Positions 1 through 7,512 of a DNA stretch of 32,414 nucleotides are shown one piece after another. Position 1 is the stretch's first letter. Each line of letters starts with the position of its first letter. The notes beneath the pieces were generated by a model. The model was not told the DNA's origin, did not search any database, and saw nothing but the letters and a program-made list of their open reading frames with translations. The position numbers were made by a program, and so were the translations under genes. This DNA is from Candidatus Cloacimonadota bacterium (GTDB taxonomy: Bacteria > Cloacimonadota > Cloacimonadia > Cloacimonadales > TCS61), in contig JAIORE010000241.1 in the NCBI GenBank assembly GCA_021108315.1, positions 1 through 32,414 on the forward strand. Reading direction: 5' to 3'.

Positions 1-58
1 TAAATTTTCCATAATTCAAAAATATTAAATCACTTCTCTTTGTAAAGGTTATTTGTTT

Positions 59-74
59 ACAGCGACTTAGCTGT
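59..74. repeat. Short inverted repeat at the end of the broken permease ORF
   Basis: ACAGC at 59-63 pairs with GCTGT at 70-74 around a six-base loop. It overlaps the stop codon that cuts off the permease fragment at 74-553, so it may mark the deletion or insertion joint. The stem is short and could be chance. Confidence 0.3.
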
Positions 75-553
75 TAAATTTTACCGAGAGGATTTTCTTT
101 TTTAAAAGATTTTTGAGCTATAGATTCTGTGATCACAACAGTATAAGGTTCTATTAAGACGGTTTCGGGATTGCCTAAACAAAATGGGAAGGAAAATACT
201 TCAAACAAAGAATTATCACCATGACCCACGCCGGTTTCTTGAAATACTTTGTCTTTATATTTCACAGAACCTCGGCGAGGATATTCTAATCTGGCAGCAT
301 TTATAACTTCAGGGAACTCCTTGATCAGTAATGGTGCTGCAGAAGGCATTGTCATAGGATAAACCGTGTGACTTCCAGCTTCAAAATCTACTCCCAAACG
401 ATAAATTCTGTCTTTATGATGATTGAACTTGTCATAACTTAATTCATTTGTCATCCAGAGCATAATTAGAATACAACAAGCCATTCCAATTGATATTAAA
501 CCTTTGTAGCGGATAATGTTTCTTATTGTGATTTTCAGGTAATTCTTAAACAT
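74..553 (-). pseudogene. FtsX/MacB-type permease, N-terminal fragment
   Basis: I start this at the ATG at 553 (MFKNYLKITIRN, the standard opening of this family), eight bases after the stop of the permease upstream. The frame stays open further 5' but that part is not protein-like. The product is 159 residues: one membrane helix (about 19-38) and the start of the MacB-type periplasmic domain up to the family motif NPLGK, where a TAA ends it. Intact relatives in this window have 769 and 781 residues. The first helix is also short: the usual run GFSFINI..GLxIGMA is reduced to GLISIGMA, about seven residues missing. No continuation is visible in the last 73 bases in any frame. I read it as a decayed third copy in a permease cluster. 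Confidence 0.75.
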
Positions 554-561
554 ATTTCTTT

Positions 562-2907
562 CTATTCGCATTTCAAAGCGTCTGCCGGATTTCCATAAAT
601 TGCTTTTAGAGACTGGAAAATAACTGCCGGAATTGCTATAATAATGGAAAGCAACGCAGCAAAAATGAATATATCGGCTTTTAGTTTTATTGAATATACC
701 CAAGCCCAATTAATGAACAAGTGAGATAGATAATATGCAATTGGTAGAGCAATAAAATTTGATAAAATAACTAAAAACATGAATTTCGATAATAATAGTT
801 TTAAAATACTATTTGCAGTTGCTCCTACCACCTTTCTAATTGCAATCTCCTTAGTTTTTCTTTCAATGGTAAACGATGCTAAACCTAATAAACCCAAACA
901 AGAAAAGAAAATTGAAACAATGCTAATAAGATTAATTAATTCTTGCCCTTTTACCGTGCTTTTAAAATTATCTATAAAAAATTCATCCAATCTCCAGGTC
1001 TCAACGGGAAATTCGATTGATATGTTATTCCACATTTTTTTTATGCTATGAATTACTGAATCGGTTTTTCCGGATAAAGTCTTAATCAGCAAATAGGTAC
1101 AATTATTTTCATTAAAATAGAACATTGTTGGAGCTAATTTCCTGAAAACATGATCAAAATGGAAATTATTCACAACCCCGATTATGGTTACAGTCAATTC
1201 ACCCGAACTAATTTGTTTTCCGATAGGATCATCCCATGGAAGCAACTTGGCAGATGCTTCACTGATTAGGCAGTTATTTTCTTCGTTGAAATCTTTGGAA
1301 AAACTTCTTCCGTTTATAAGTTTTATTCCCAGTGTTTTGATAAGCTCATCATTGGAAGGATACATTTTGATGCGTACAGCAGATTCTTCACCCAGTCCTT
1401 CGGGAATTATTTTGGAACCAGGTCCGGAACCCCAATCAACAGGCGGATATTGAGTCTTTCCAACTGAAACAACATCAGGATTATTTAATATCTCATTTTT
1501 GAAAACATCAATCTTATCAACAACTTTATTATGTAATTCCACAACTACAATCTCGTTTCTGTCATAACCCAGATCTACTTTTGTCAGATGATCGAATTGC
1601 CTGGTAACCACTACTGCCGAAATTATTAGAACAATAGACAAAGTGAATTGAATTACAACTAATACTTTGCGAATTGTTTCTGATTTCAAACCTTGTTTAA
1701 TATTCCCTTTAATAACATTGATTGCCTTAAAACCGGAAAGTAATAAGGCTGGATAACTACCGGAAATAATTCCAACCAGAATTGTTACAAACAACAGATA
1801 CAGAATTAAAATCGGATAATCCCAGATATAAAGTTGAACATCCATTCTCATAAAATTGATGAAAGTCGGTCTGAAAGCAAGATAGAAAAGCAATCCCAAA
1901 GGTAAAGCAATAAAAGATATCAGGATTGATTCTCCCATAAATTGCCTGATAATCTGTTTTCTGTGAGCACCAATGATCTTTCTCATTCCAACTTCTTTTG
2001 CTCGATTCATATATTTGGCTGTGGTCAGGTTCATAAAGTTCAAACATACAACCAGAAGCAAAGCAGAAGCCAGACTCATTATCATGTAATACTGCAAAGC
2101 CGGAACCATACTGAATCCGGCAGTAATATATTGTGGACGGAAATAGAGTTTTGTGAAAGGTAAAAAATATACATCTTTAGCCCTGTCTTCTTCATCAGGA
2201 ATGTATTTTTCGTTAATTGATTTTATTTGTTCAATCAGTATTGATTTATCATATTTATCTGGAATCCGAATAAAAAAAGTAGCCCAGCTATCCCATACAT
2301 CTTTTTCCTGTAATGTAGAATGAGATATTAACAGGTTGTAATTTACACTTGAATTTTTTGGATGATCTTCCAAGATTCCCGTTACCTGCAAATTTAAACT
2401 ATCATCCGTAATAAGGACTTTTCCAATCGGGTCGGCATCACCAAAATATTTACGAGCAATACTTTCACTTAAAACCACAGTATTGGGTTCTGTTAAAGCG
2501 TTTTCAAGATTCCCGGATATCATCTCATAAGAGAAAACCTTTAAAAATTCATTATCTACGAATCTTATCCGTTCTTCCATTATTTTCTTATCTTCATAAG
2601 ATATAATTCTATCTCTTCCGTATCTGTACCTGGTAATATCAGGGACTTCCGGGATTTCCTCCAGCCATGCTTCCTGTAAAGAAATCGGTGCATAAACATA
2701 ATGCCTGTCATTCATGGTAACATTGGTCAGACAATAGATTTCATCTACATCTTTGTGGAATTTATTGTAGCTTAAATAAAAGTGGCAATAAAGCATTACC
2801 AAAATGAAAAGTGCAACTCCCACAGCCATACCGGAAATAATGATTATAGAATATATTTTATTTTTCATAAGATTACGAAAAGCTATTTTTAAATAATTTT
2901 GAAACAT
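562..2907 (-). CDS. ABC transporter permease, FtsX/MacB type
   Basis: A 781-residue inner-membrane permease of the FtsX/MacB superfamily. The layout is typical of the Bacteroidota-like duplicated form: N-terminal helix (about 20-43), a periplasmic MacB-type domain with the NPIGK motif near 165, a three-helix FtsX block (about 270-400, with LNFMNLTTAKYMNRAKEVGMRK), a second helix and periplasmic domain, and a C-terminal FtsX block (about 665-781, with ERKTKEIAIRKVVGA). The ATG at 2907 is preferred over the in-frame ATG at 2919 because GGAGG at 2913-2917 sits five bases before it. Such permeases work with a separate ATPase and move lipids, peptides or lipoproteins, or pass mechanical signals. 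No ATPase gene is in the window, so the substrate cannot be told. Confidence 0.9.
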   Translation of the reverse strand: MFQNYLKIAFRNLMKNKIYSIIIISGMAVGVALFILVMLYCHFYLSYNKFHKDVDEIYCLTNVTMNDRHYVYAPISLQEAWLEEIPEVPDITRYRYGRDRIISYEDKKIMEERIRFVDNEFLKVFSYEMISGNLENALTEPNTVVLSESIARKYFGDADPIGKVLITDDSLNLQVTGILEDHPKNSSVNYNLLISHSTLQEKDVWDSWATFFIRIPDKYDKSILIEQIKSINEKYIPDEEDRAKDVYFLPFTKLYFRPQYITAGFSMVPALQYYMIMSLASALLLVVCLNFMNLTTAKYMNRAKEVGMRKIIGAHRKQIIRQFMGESILISFIALPLGLLFYLAFRPTFINFMRMDVQLYIWDYPILILYLLFVTILVGIISGSYPALLLSGFKAINVIKGNIKQGLKSETIRKVLVVIQFTLSIVLIISAVVVTRQFDHLTKVDLGYDRNEIVVVELHNKVVDKIDVFKNEILNNPDVVSVGKTQYPPVDWGSGPGSKIIPEGLGEESAVRIKMYPSNDELIKTLGIKLINGRSFSKDFNEENNCLISEASAKLLPWDDPIGKQISSGELTVTIIGVVNNFHFDHVFRKLAPTMFYFNENNCTYLLIKTLSGKTDSVIHSIKKMWNNISIEFPVETWRLDEFFIDNFKSTVKGQELINLISIVSIFFSCLGLLGLASFTIERKTKEIAIRKVVGATANSILKLLLSKFMFLVILSNFIALPIAYYLSHLFINWAWVYSIKLKADIFIFAALLSIIIAIPAVIFQSLKAIYGNPADALKCE

Positions 2908-2930
2908 AATAACCTCCATTTATTAAATTT

Positions 2931-2964
2931 GAAATGAGTCCCGCAAGCTTGCGGGAGAAATGAG
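2931..2964. repeat. 18-base perfect palindrome flanked by 8-base direct repeats
   Basis: Positions 2939-2956 read TCCCGCAAGCTTGCGGGA, a perfect palindrome that is GC-rich against an AT-rich background. It is flanked on both sides by GAAATGAG (2931-2938 and 2957-2964). It sits between the gene at 3040-4578 and the permease at 562-2907. No T-run follows on either strand, so it is not a standard terminator. The flanking copies look like a target-site duplication. Confidence 0.75.
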
Positions 2965-3039
2965 AAAAATAGACCGACAACTTCTACAAACCAAAAGTTG
3001 ATTTCATTTTTTTTATCACTATTCATCATTAGTTATTCT

Positions 3040-4578
3040 CTATTTCAAAAGTATCATTTTCTTTGATACCAAGATTTTACCATTGTTTCTGAGTACACAG
3101 AAATAAATTCCGGAAGAAACAGGCTGGTTTGTTTGGTCTGTACCGTCCCAGACAATAGAATTAATTTTAAATTTTAAATTTTGAATTTTAAATTCGCGAA
3201 TGCGTTGCCCTTTCAGATTATAAATTTCAATATTCGTGTTCTTAAAATCTCGAGTCGGGTTTTGATCCAAAACTCGACTCGAGATTTTAAATGAAATAGT
3301 TGTTTCCGGATTGAAAGGATTGGGATAAATCTGGAAAAATTGGGAACCAATTGGTATTTCATCTTGGGGACTTTGTAAATTCGGATTGCAAATTTTCAGC
3401 AACCACACATCATTTGAACCTTCTCCGAAGGATGATGTGTATCCGGAAATAACAAGTGAACCATCATTTAGTTGTAAAATTTTACATCCGCATTCGGAAC
3501 CTGTACTGCCAAAATACTCCCGTTCTATTTCATTTCCTTCAGAATCAAGCAATAGGCAAAACATATCGGCTTTAGCGGTATTTACGTATTTGAAAGAACC
3601 ACAAATATACAGACTTCCATTTTCCATATCTTCGCAAATAGAGTAACCATAATCGTAATAAGCTTCCATTTCCGTATTTGTTTTCCAAACTTCGTTCAAT
3701 TGTGGATCCACTTTCAATACTGCTACATCCATTAATTCTTGTAAATGTTGGGAAGTGCAACCCACAACACAGAATCCTCCATCTGAAGTTTCACATATAT
3801 CATAACCGGTATCAAAACTATTCTGATGAGTATCCATAACCCAAAACGTATTTTCTGCAAGGATATCTCCGGCTTCATCTATCTTGATAATATAAATTTC
3901 TCTATTCCTGCCGTTACTTCCCGGATAGGGAGCATCATAGAGTCCTGTGGAACCACTGATAATATAGTTTCCATCACTTGTCGGTTTTATACTATGTCCC
4001 ATATCGGATCTTTCACAACCAATTGTTTTTGTCCAAAGAGAATCTCCGTCAGCATCTGTTTTGATTAGATAAATATCGTCTTCTCCTGCTCCAAACGAAC
4101 TAGTATATCCACACAGCAAATATCCGTCATCTGATGTTCGACAAATAGATTCTGCCGTATCAAATTGATCACCACCATAAACCTGAACCCATTGCACATT
4201 GCCATTAGAATTAATTTTTACAATTAAAACATCAAATGAATTACTCTCCGAAGATGTAGTATAACCAGCAGTCACATAACCATCATTACCAACTGCATTA
4301 CAAACAGCTTTAGCATTTTCCCAACCAGAACCACCATATGTCTGGCTCCAAACTTCATTTCCATCAGCATCTGTTTTTATCAGATAAACATCTGAATTAC
4401 CTGCACCAAAAGAATTTGTATATCCTGCCAAAATAAAATCATTATCGGGAGTAATACAAATCGAGTTTGCTGCATCGGAATAACTACCACCAAACGTAGC
4501 TGTCCATTCTGTTTCTATCTCAGCAAATAGATAGATTGTTGAAAAAAGAATCAGTATAATCAAATATTTCTTTTTCAT
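3040..4578 (-). CDS. Exported repeat-propeller protein with type IX-like C-terminal tail
   Basis: A 512-residue protein with a signal peptide (about 1-19). Residues 22 to about 400 hold roughly seven repeats of 50-60 residues on the pattern DGGYxxxGYTxSFGxGxxDxYLIKTDxxGNxxWxxTYGG, most likely a beta-propeller. The tail starts at about residue 418 with YPNPFNPETTISF and ends KKMILLK, a FlgD-like Ig fold used as a sorting signal in type IX-type secretion. The tail is unusual: a 49-base DNA palindrome encodes residues around ISSRVLDQNPTRDF between strands one and two, and a second AT-rich insert encodes EFKIQNLKFKINS in the next loop. AAGGAGG precedes the ATG at 4578. Function is unknown; a surface adhesin or sensor is a guess. 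Confidence 0.85.
   Translation of the reverse strand: MKKKYLIILILFSTIYLFAEIETEWTATFGGSYSDAANSICITPDNDFILAGYTNSFGAGNSDVYLIKTDADGNEVWSQTYGGSGWENAKAVCNAVGNDGYVTAGYTTSSESNSFDVLIVKINSNGNVQWVQVYGGDQFDTAESICRTSDDGYLLCGYTSSFGAGEDDIYLIKTDADGDSLWTKTIGCERSDMGHSIKPTSDGNYIISGSTGLYDAPYPGSNGRNREIYIIKIDEAGDILAENTFWVMDTHQNSFDTGYDICETSDGGFCVVGCTSQHLQELMDVAVLKVDPQLNEVWKTNTEMEAYYDYGYSICEDMENGSLYICGSFKYVNTAKADMFCLLLDSEGNEIEREYFGSTGSECGCKILQLNDGSLVISGYTSSFGEGSNDVWLLKICNPNLQSPQDEIPIGSQFFQIYPNPFNPETTISFKISSRVLDQNPTRDFKNTNIEIYNLKGQRIREFKIQNLKFKINSIVWDGTDQTNQPVSSGIYFCVLRNNGKILVSKKMILLK
3162..3195. repeat. AT-rich repeat in a tail loop
   Basis: A run built from repeated AATTTTAAA/TTTTGAATTTT words lies in the tail-coding part of the gene at 3040-4578. 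It encodes the loop peptide KIQNLKFKIN where other tails have LxxGxHS. It is one of several unrelated sequence types found at this loop. Confidence 0.5.
3242..3290. repeat. 49-base coding palindrome (23-base arms, 3-base loop)
   Basis: Arms at 3242-3264 and 3268-3290 are complementary at 22 of 23 positions around the loop ATC. The core contains CTCGAGTCG and CGACTCGAG. It lies wholly inside the reading frame of the gene at 3040-4578, where it adds about 16 residues to the tail without breaking the frame. Chance cannot easily produce a palindrome of this length. Confidence 0.9.
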
Positions 4579-4589
4579 AATATCCTCCT

Positions 4590-5207
4590 TTAATTTTCCG
4601 GAGAAGCTAAAGCTGAAAGAATTGCGTAGGCATTTTGCACCATATAATACTGTCCCCGCATGGTTGTAATAATATTTCCATCAATTACCGGCGGTATCTT
4701 GGTTCCCACGATGTTTGCTCCTGCAGCAATAAATTCATTGTTATAACTGCTTGGTCCTTGAATATTAATTCCCTGTAAAATATCAGCAGCAGCTAAAACC
4801 CTAATGCCGGAACAGGTTGCCCACACAATCAAGCCCTCGTTAACAGCTGTTGAGAGAAGATCAAGCGTTTCTTGATTGTTCATCAGTTCAATGCAGGGAT
4901 TACCGGCATATTGAGTAGAGGACATGATCATGACGCAATCAAATTCTGTTACATTCGTAATGTTCGGAATTAATAAATCTACAGCTAAAGGCGGACATCC
5001 CAAAACAGATGCGTATACTGGACAAGGTTGAACAATATGTGTAACCGATGCTGTAGTAATATCCCAACCAAGTTGTTCGAACATTTCATACAAACATTGA
5101 TAATTGGCACCATAGTAGTTGGGGATGATGACGAGTACTTTGAAATTTTCTGCCGATAACCAGATAAAAATCAGCAGTAGAAGTAGAAAAATAATTGATT
5201 TTCTCAT
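4590..5207 (-). CDS. Exported DJ-1/PfpI-family protein
   Basis: A 205-residue protein with a strong signal peptide (about 1-19, ending LSAE). The rest fits the DJ-1/PfpI glutamine-amidotransferase-like fold: KVLVIIPN at the first strand and Cys132 in the nucleophile-elbow context WATCSGIRVLAAADILQG, the position of the reactive Cys in the family. The usual His after that Cys is replaced by Ser (TCSG rather than ICHG), so protease or glyoxalase activity cannot be assumed. It has no type IX-like tail, unlike most neighbours. It starts 11 bases after the stop-proximal end of its neighbour at 3040-4578 in the direction of transcription and has GGAGG before ATG 5207, so the two are probably co-transcribed. 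Confidence 0.75.
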   Translation of the reverse strand: MRKSIIFLLLLLIFIWLSAENFKVLVIIPNYYGANYQCLYEMFEQLGWDITTASVTHIVQPCPVYASVLGCPPLAVDLLIPNITNVTEFDCVMIMSSTQYAGNPCIELMNNQETLDLLSTAVNEGLIVWATCSGIRVLAAADILQGINIQGPSSYNNEFIAAGANIVGTKIPPVIDGNIITTMRGQYYMVQNAYAILSALASPEN

Positions 5208-5330
5208 AATTCCTCCATGTTTTTTTGGGTTTATTTAACTTGAAATATAATAAAATATTCCAATTCAATAAAAAGCATTCTTCCGGAAAATGTAGATGAA
5301 GAATAACTTGGATTTTGTTTGCATCTTTTA

Positions 5331-6149
5331 CTATTTCATTATTAAAAACTTCTTTAATTTTGAGTATTTATCAGTTTTAATTTCAATGATATATAATCCT
5401 GCCGAAACGATCTTTTCTCGGTCATTTTTCCCATTCCAGATCAGTTTATGATTCCCAGTTTCTAGAACTTTGTTAACCAAGGTTTTAATTTTTTGACCTC
5501 TGATGTTATAAATTGAAATTTCTGAAAAACCGGATTCGGGAATAAAACAATTGAATGTTGCTTTGTCATTCCGATTTTTTCCAGACAAATTAATAGGATT
5601 AGGAAAACAGATCAATTTGATTTCCGATTCCGGTAAAACATTTGATGAAATTTGAATCTGTGGAATTAAGGAAAAATTGATTTCCACAACATCATATTCA
5701 GATAATTCTACATCATTGATAACGCTGTCTGCAAAGTTTTCTGCTGTACAGATAATGTCATAAATTCCCGGATCCAGAGTGAGAAAGTAATTACCGAACA
5801 TCCCACTTAAAGTAGAAACAGTATCTGCTTGAATTGTTGCATTTCTAAGAAGAAATCCTCCGTTAGAATTTAAAACAGTTCCCTTAATAACAACTCTTCC
5901 GTCCTCTTCATATATTGCTCCGTAGGGACAAATATTCAAACATAATCCGCAACCATCACAAATTTCCGGATTGATTCGTAATGAACCTATCTCTTCATCA
6001 AAAAATATTGCTTCTAAAGGACACTCTATCATACATTGTCCGCAACCGTTACAAATCCCGGGATTTATTTGATATACAATTCGGAAGATGCTATACGAGA
6101 AAAGTATTATCATCAATATTAATCCAAAAAGAGCTATGATCTTTTTCAT
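5331..6149 (-). CDS. Exported two-[4Fe-4S] ferredoxin fused to a carboxypeptidase-regulatory-like domain and a type IX-like tail
   Basis: A 272-residue protein. Residues 1-26 form a signal peptide or membrane anchor. Residues 31-80 are a bacterial ferredoxin domain with two complete CxxCxxCxxxCP motifs: Cys33/36/39/43 and Cys64/67/70/74. Residues about 86-165 resemble a carboxypeptidase-regulatory-like Ig domain (VVIKGTVLNSNGG...). Residues about 175-272 form the FlgD-like tail, with a divergent CFPNPIN opening and the standard LVNKVLETGNHKLIWNG loop. The role would be electron transfer or iron-sulfur binding outside the cytoplasm. That is odd, because clusters are normally assembled in the cytoplasm and Sec export needs an unfolded chain. 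The ribosome site before ATG 6149 is weak (AAGAAA). The architecture is clear; the function is not. Confidence 0.8.
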   Translation of the reverse strand: MKKIIALFGLILMIILFSYSIFRIVYQINPGICNGCGQCMIECPLEAIFFDEEIGSLRINPEICDGCGLCLNICPYGAIYEEDGRVVIKGTVLNSNGGFLLRNATIQADTVSTLSGMFGNYFLTLDPGIYDIICTAENFADSVINDVELSEYDVVEINFSLIPQIQISSNVLPESEIKLICFPNPINLSGKNRNDKATFNCFIPESGFSEISIYNIRGQKIKTLVNKVLETGNHKLIWNGKNDREKIVSAGLYIIEIKTDKYSKLKKFLIMK

Positions 6150-6241
6150 AATTTCTTATTTTTTTTATTCTTCACTAATTTTTGCATCCGTTCGACAATT
6201 TATGGAATTTCAATTATTGAGATTAATTCCCAACAAGTATC

Positions 6242-6300
6242 CCAGCCTATTCGCTTTGCTCAAAGGCTGGTCTATCATTGTATTAGCCACTTTGGGCTAA
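6242..6300. repeat. Two adjacent inverted repeats in an intergenic gap
   Basis: CCAGCCT (6242-6248) pairs with AGGCTGG (6264-6270), and TTAGCC (6283-6288) pairs with GGCTAA (6295-6300). They lie in the 243-base gap between the genes at 5331-6149 and 6393-7496. No T-run follows, so they look like dispersed palindromic units rather than a terminator. Confidence 0.5.
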
Positions 6301-6392
6301 AGACGATTTTCTCATTTCTCCGTTTTTCCATTCTTTTCTTTCATCTTTCTTTCGTTATTCAATATTCACTATTAGTTATTCACTAATTTTTA

Positions 6393-7496
6393 CTATTTCA
6401 TTAAAATCATTTTCTTAATTTTCTCATATTTTCCTATTTTAAGCTTATAGAAATAAATTCCTGAGGAGACAGGTTTGTTGTTTTCATCTGTTCCGTCCCA
6501 AGAAATTGAAAATTGATTATTTAATATTGAATATTTTCGGACTTTTTGACCTTTGAGGTTATATATTACTAATTCTGTGTCTTCCGTGTTCTCTGTGGTT
6601 AAAGAAAATGAAATTGTAGTTGTTGGATTAAATGGATTGGGATGATTACTCAATTCTAAAGTAATGGGTTGAATGGAATTATCATGAATATTTACAGGTA
6701 TTGCAAGTTGCACGAAACTTACGGAATTATCTGAAAAATTCGGTACTGCCAAAATGTTATTCGTTTGATTTATAAAAATATCCGCAGGATCATTAAATCC
6801 GCTGGCAGCAATTTCAACATTGTTGTTAATGTTATTTCCTTCAAACATATAAACTGAGTCTGTGTACCAGGAAGAGACATAGATATTACCATGAATATCA
6901 CAAGCAAATCCATCCAGCGAATAGAAGTTCGGATAAAGCAAAAGCTCTGTTTCTGCTGTTGAGACATCAAATGAATGGATTACAGTAGGGAAACCTTCGT
7001 GAGCGCAAACTAACATTCGATTAAATTCTTCATCAAAAATTAAGCCATTGGGAGCAATAATCCCGTAATCAATAAATAATTCATAAGAGTTTAATTCAGT
7101 ATTGATTTTATAAATTTTGTTATCCCAATAATCTGAAACAAAAAGATTTCCCTGTGAATCAAAATCAAGATCATTTAATAATACAGCTTCCGGAATTGGA
7201 ATCAAATTTTCTAAATAACTCCCGGCAAGGTCAAATATCGCCAAACCGTCATTAGAAGCGGCATAAAGTTTATCTTCACGTACTTTTAGTCCACGTGTAG
7301 AGGATAATGTATCTGAAAAAATTGATTGTTCTCCGGTTGAATCAATAGATACGATCTCACCTGTGGCATGATTTGAAACCAACCATTGAGCATGAATATG
7401 ATCCCATTCAACGCTTTCCGGTTGATTTAACAGATTTTGTGAAAATAACATCATTGTAATTGAAATTATTCCTAAAATTAAAAATGATTTTTTCAT
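6393..7496 (-). CDS. Exported NHL/SMP-30-like beta-propeller with type IX-like tail
   Basis: A 367-residue protein starting at ATG 7496 (MKKSFLILG); an upstream in-frame ATG at 7520 is rejected because AAGGAGGA lies directly before 7496. A signal peptide (1-19) precedes a six-bladed propeller of the NHL/SMP-30 gluconolactonase type, with repeated motifs such as NDLDFDSQGNLFVSDYWDNKIYKI and ACDIHGNIYVSSWYTDSVYMF (blade pattern D..GN.YVS...ND.I). The tail begins HPNPFNPTTTISF and ends KKMILMK. Its two variable loops carry LTTENTEDTEL and KYSILNNQFSIS. It is a paralogue of the gene at 25528-26685. The stop of the permease at 7513-9822 is 16 bases upstream, so the two are likely one transcript. 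No catalytic residues are assigned. Confidence 0.85.
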   Translation of the reverse strand: MKKSFLILGIISITMMLFSQNLLNQPESVEWDHIHAQWLVSNHATGEIVSIDSTGEQSIFSDTLSSTRGLKVREDKLYAASNDGLAIFDLAGSYLENLIPIPEAVLLNDLDFDSQGNLFVSDYWDNKIYKINTELNSYELFIDYGIIAPNGLIFDEEFNRMLVCAHEGFPTVIHSFDVSTAETELLLYPNFYSLDGFACDIHGNIYVSSWYTDSVYMFEGNNINNNVEIAASGFNDPADIFINQTNNILAVPNFSDNSVSFVQLAIPVNIHDNSIQPITLELSNHPNPFNPTTTISFSLTTENTEDTELVIYNLKGQKVRKYSILNNQFSISWDGTDENNKPVSSGIYFYKLKIGKYEKIKKMILMK

Positions 7497-7512
7497 TTTT
7501 TCCTCCTTATTT

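Noticed and set aside
779..2163. Open frames on the plus strand, here and across the window
   Set aside because: They lie opposite well-supported minus-strand genes, have no family features and no ribosome sites. I see no plus-strand gene anywhere.
2939..2956. Palindrome as an intrinsic terminator
   Set aside because: No run of T follows on either strand; the flanking direct repeats fit a mobile unit better.
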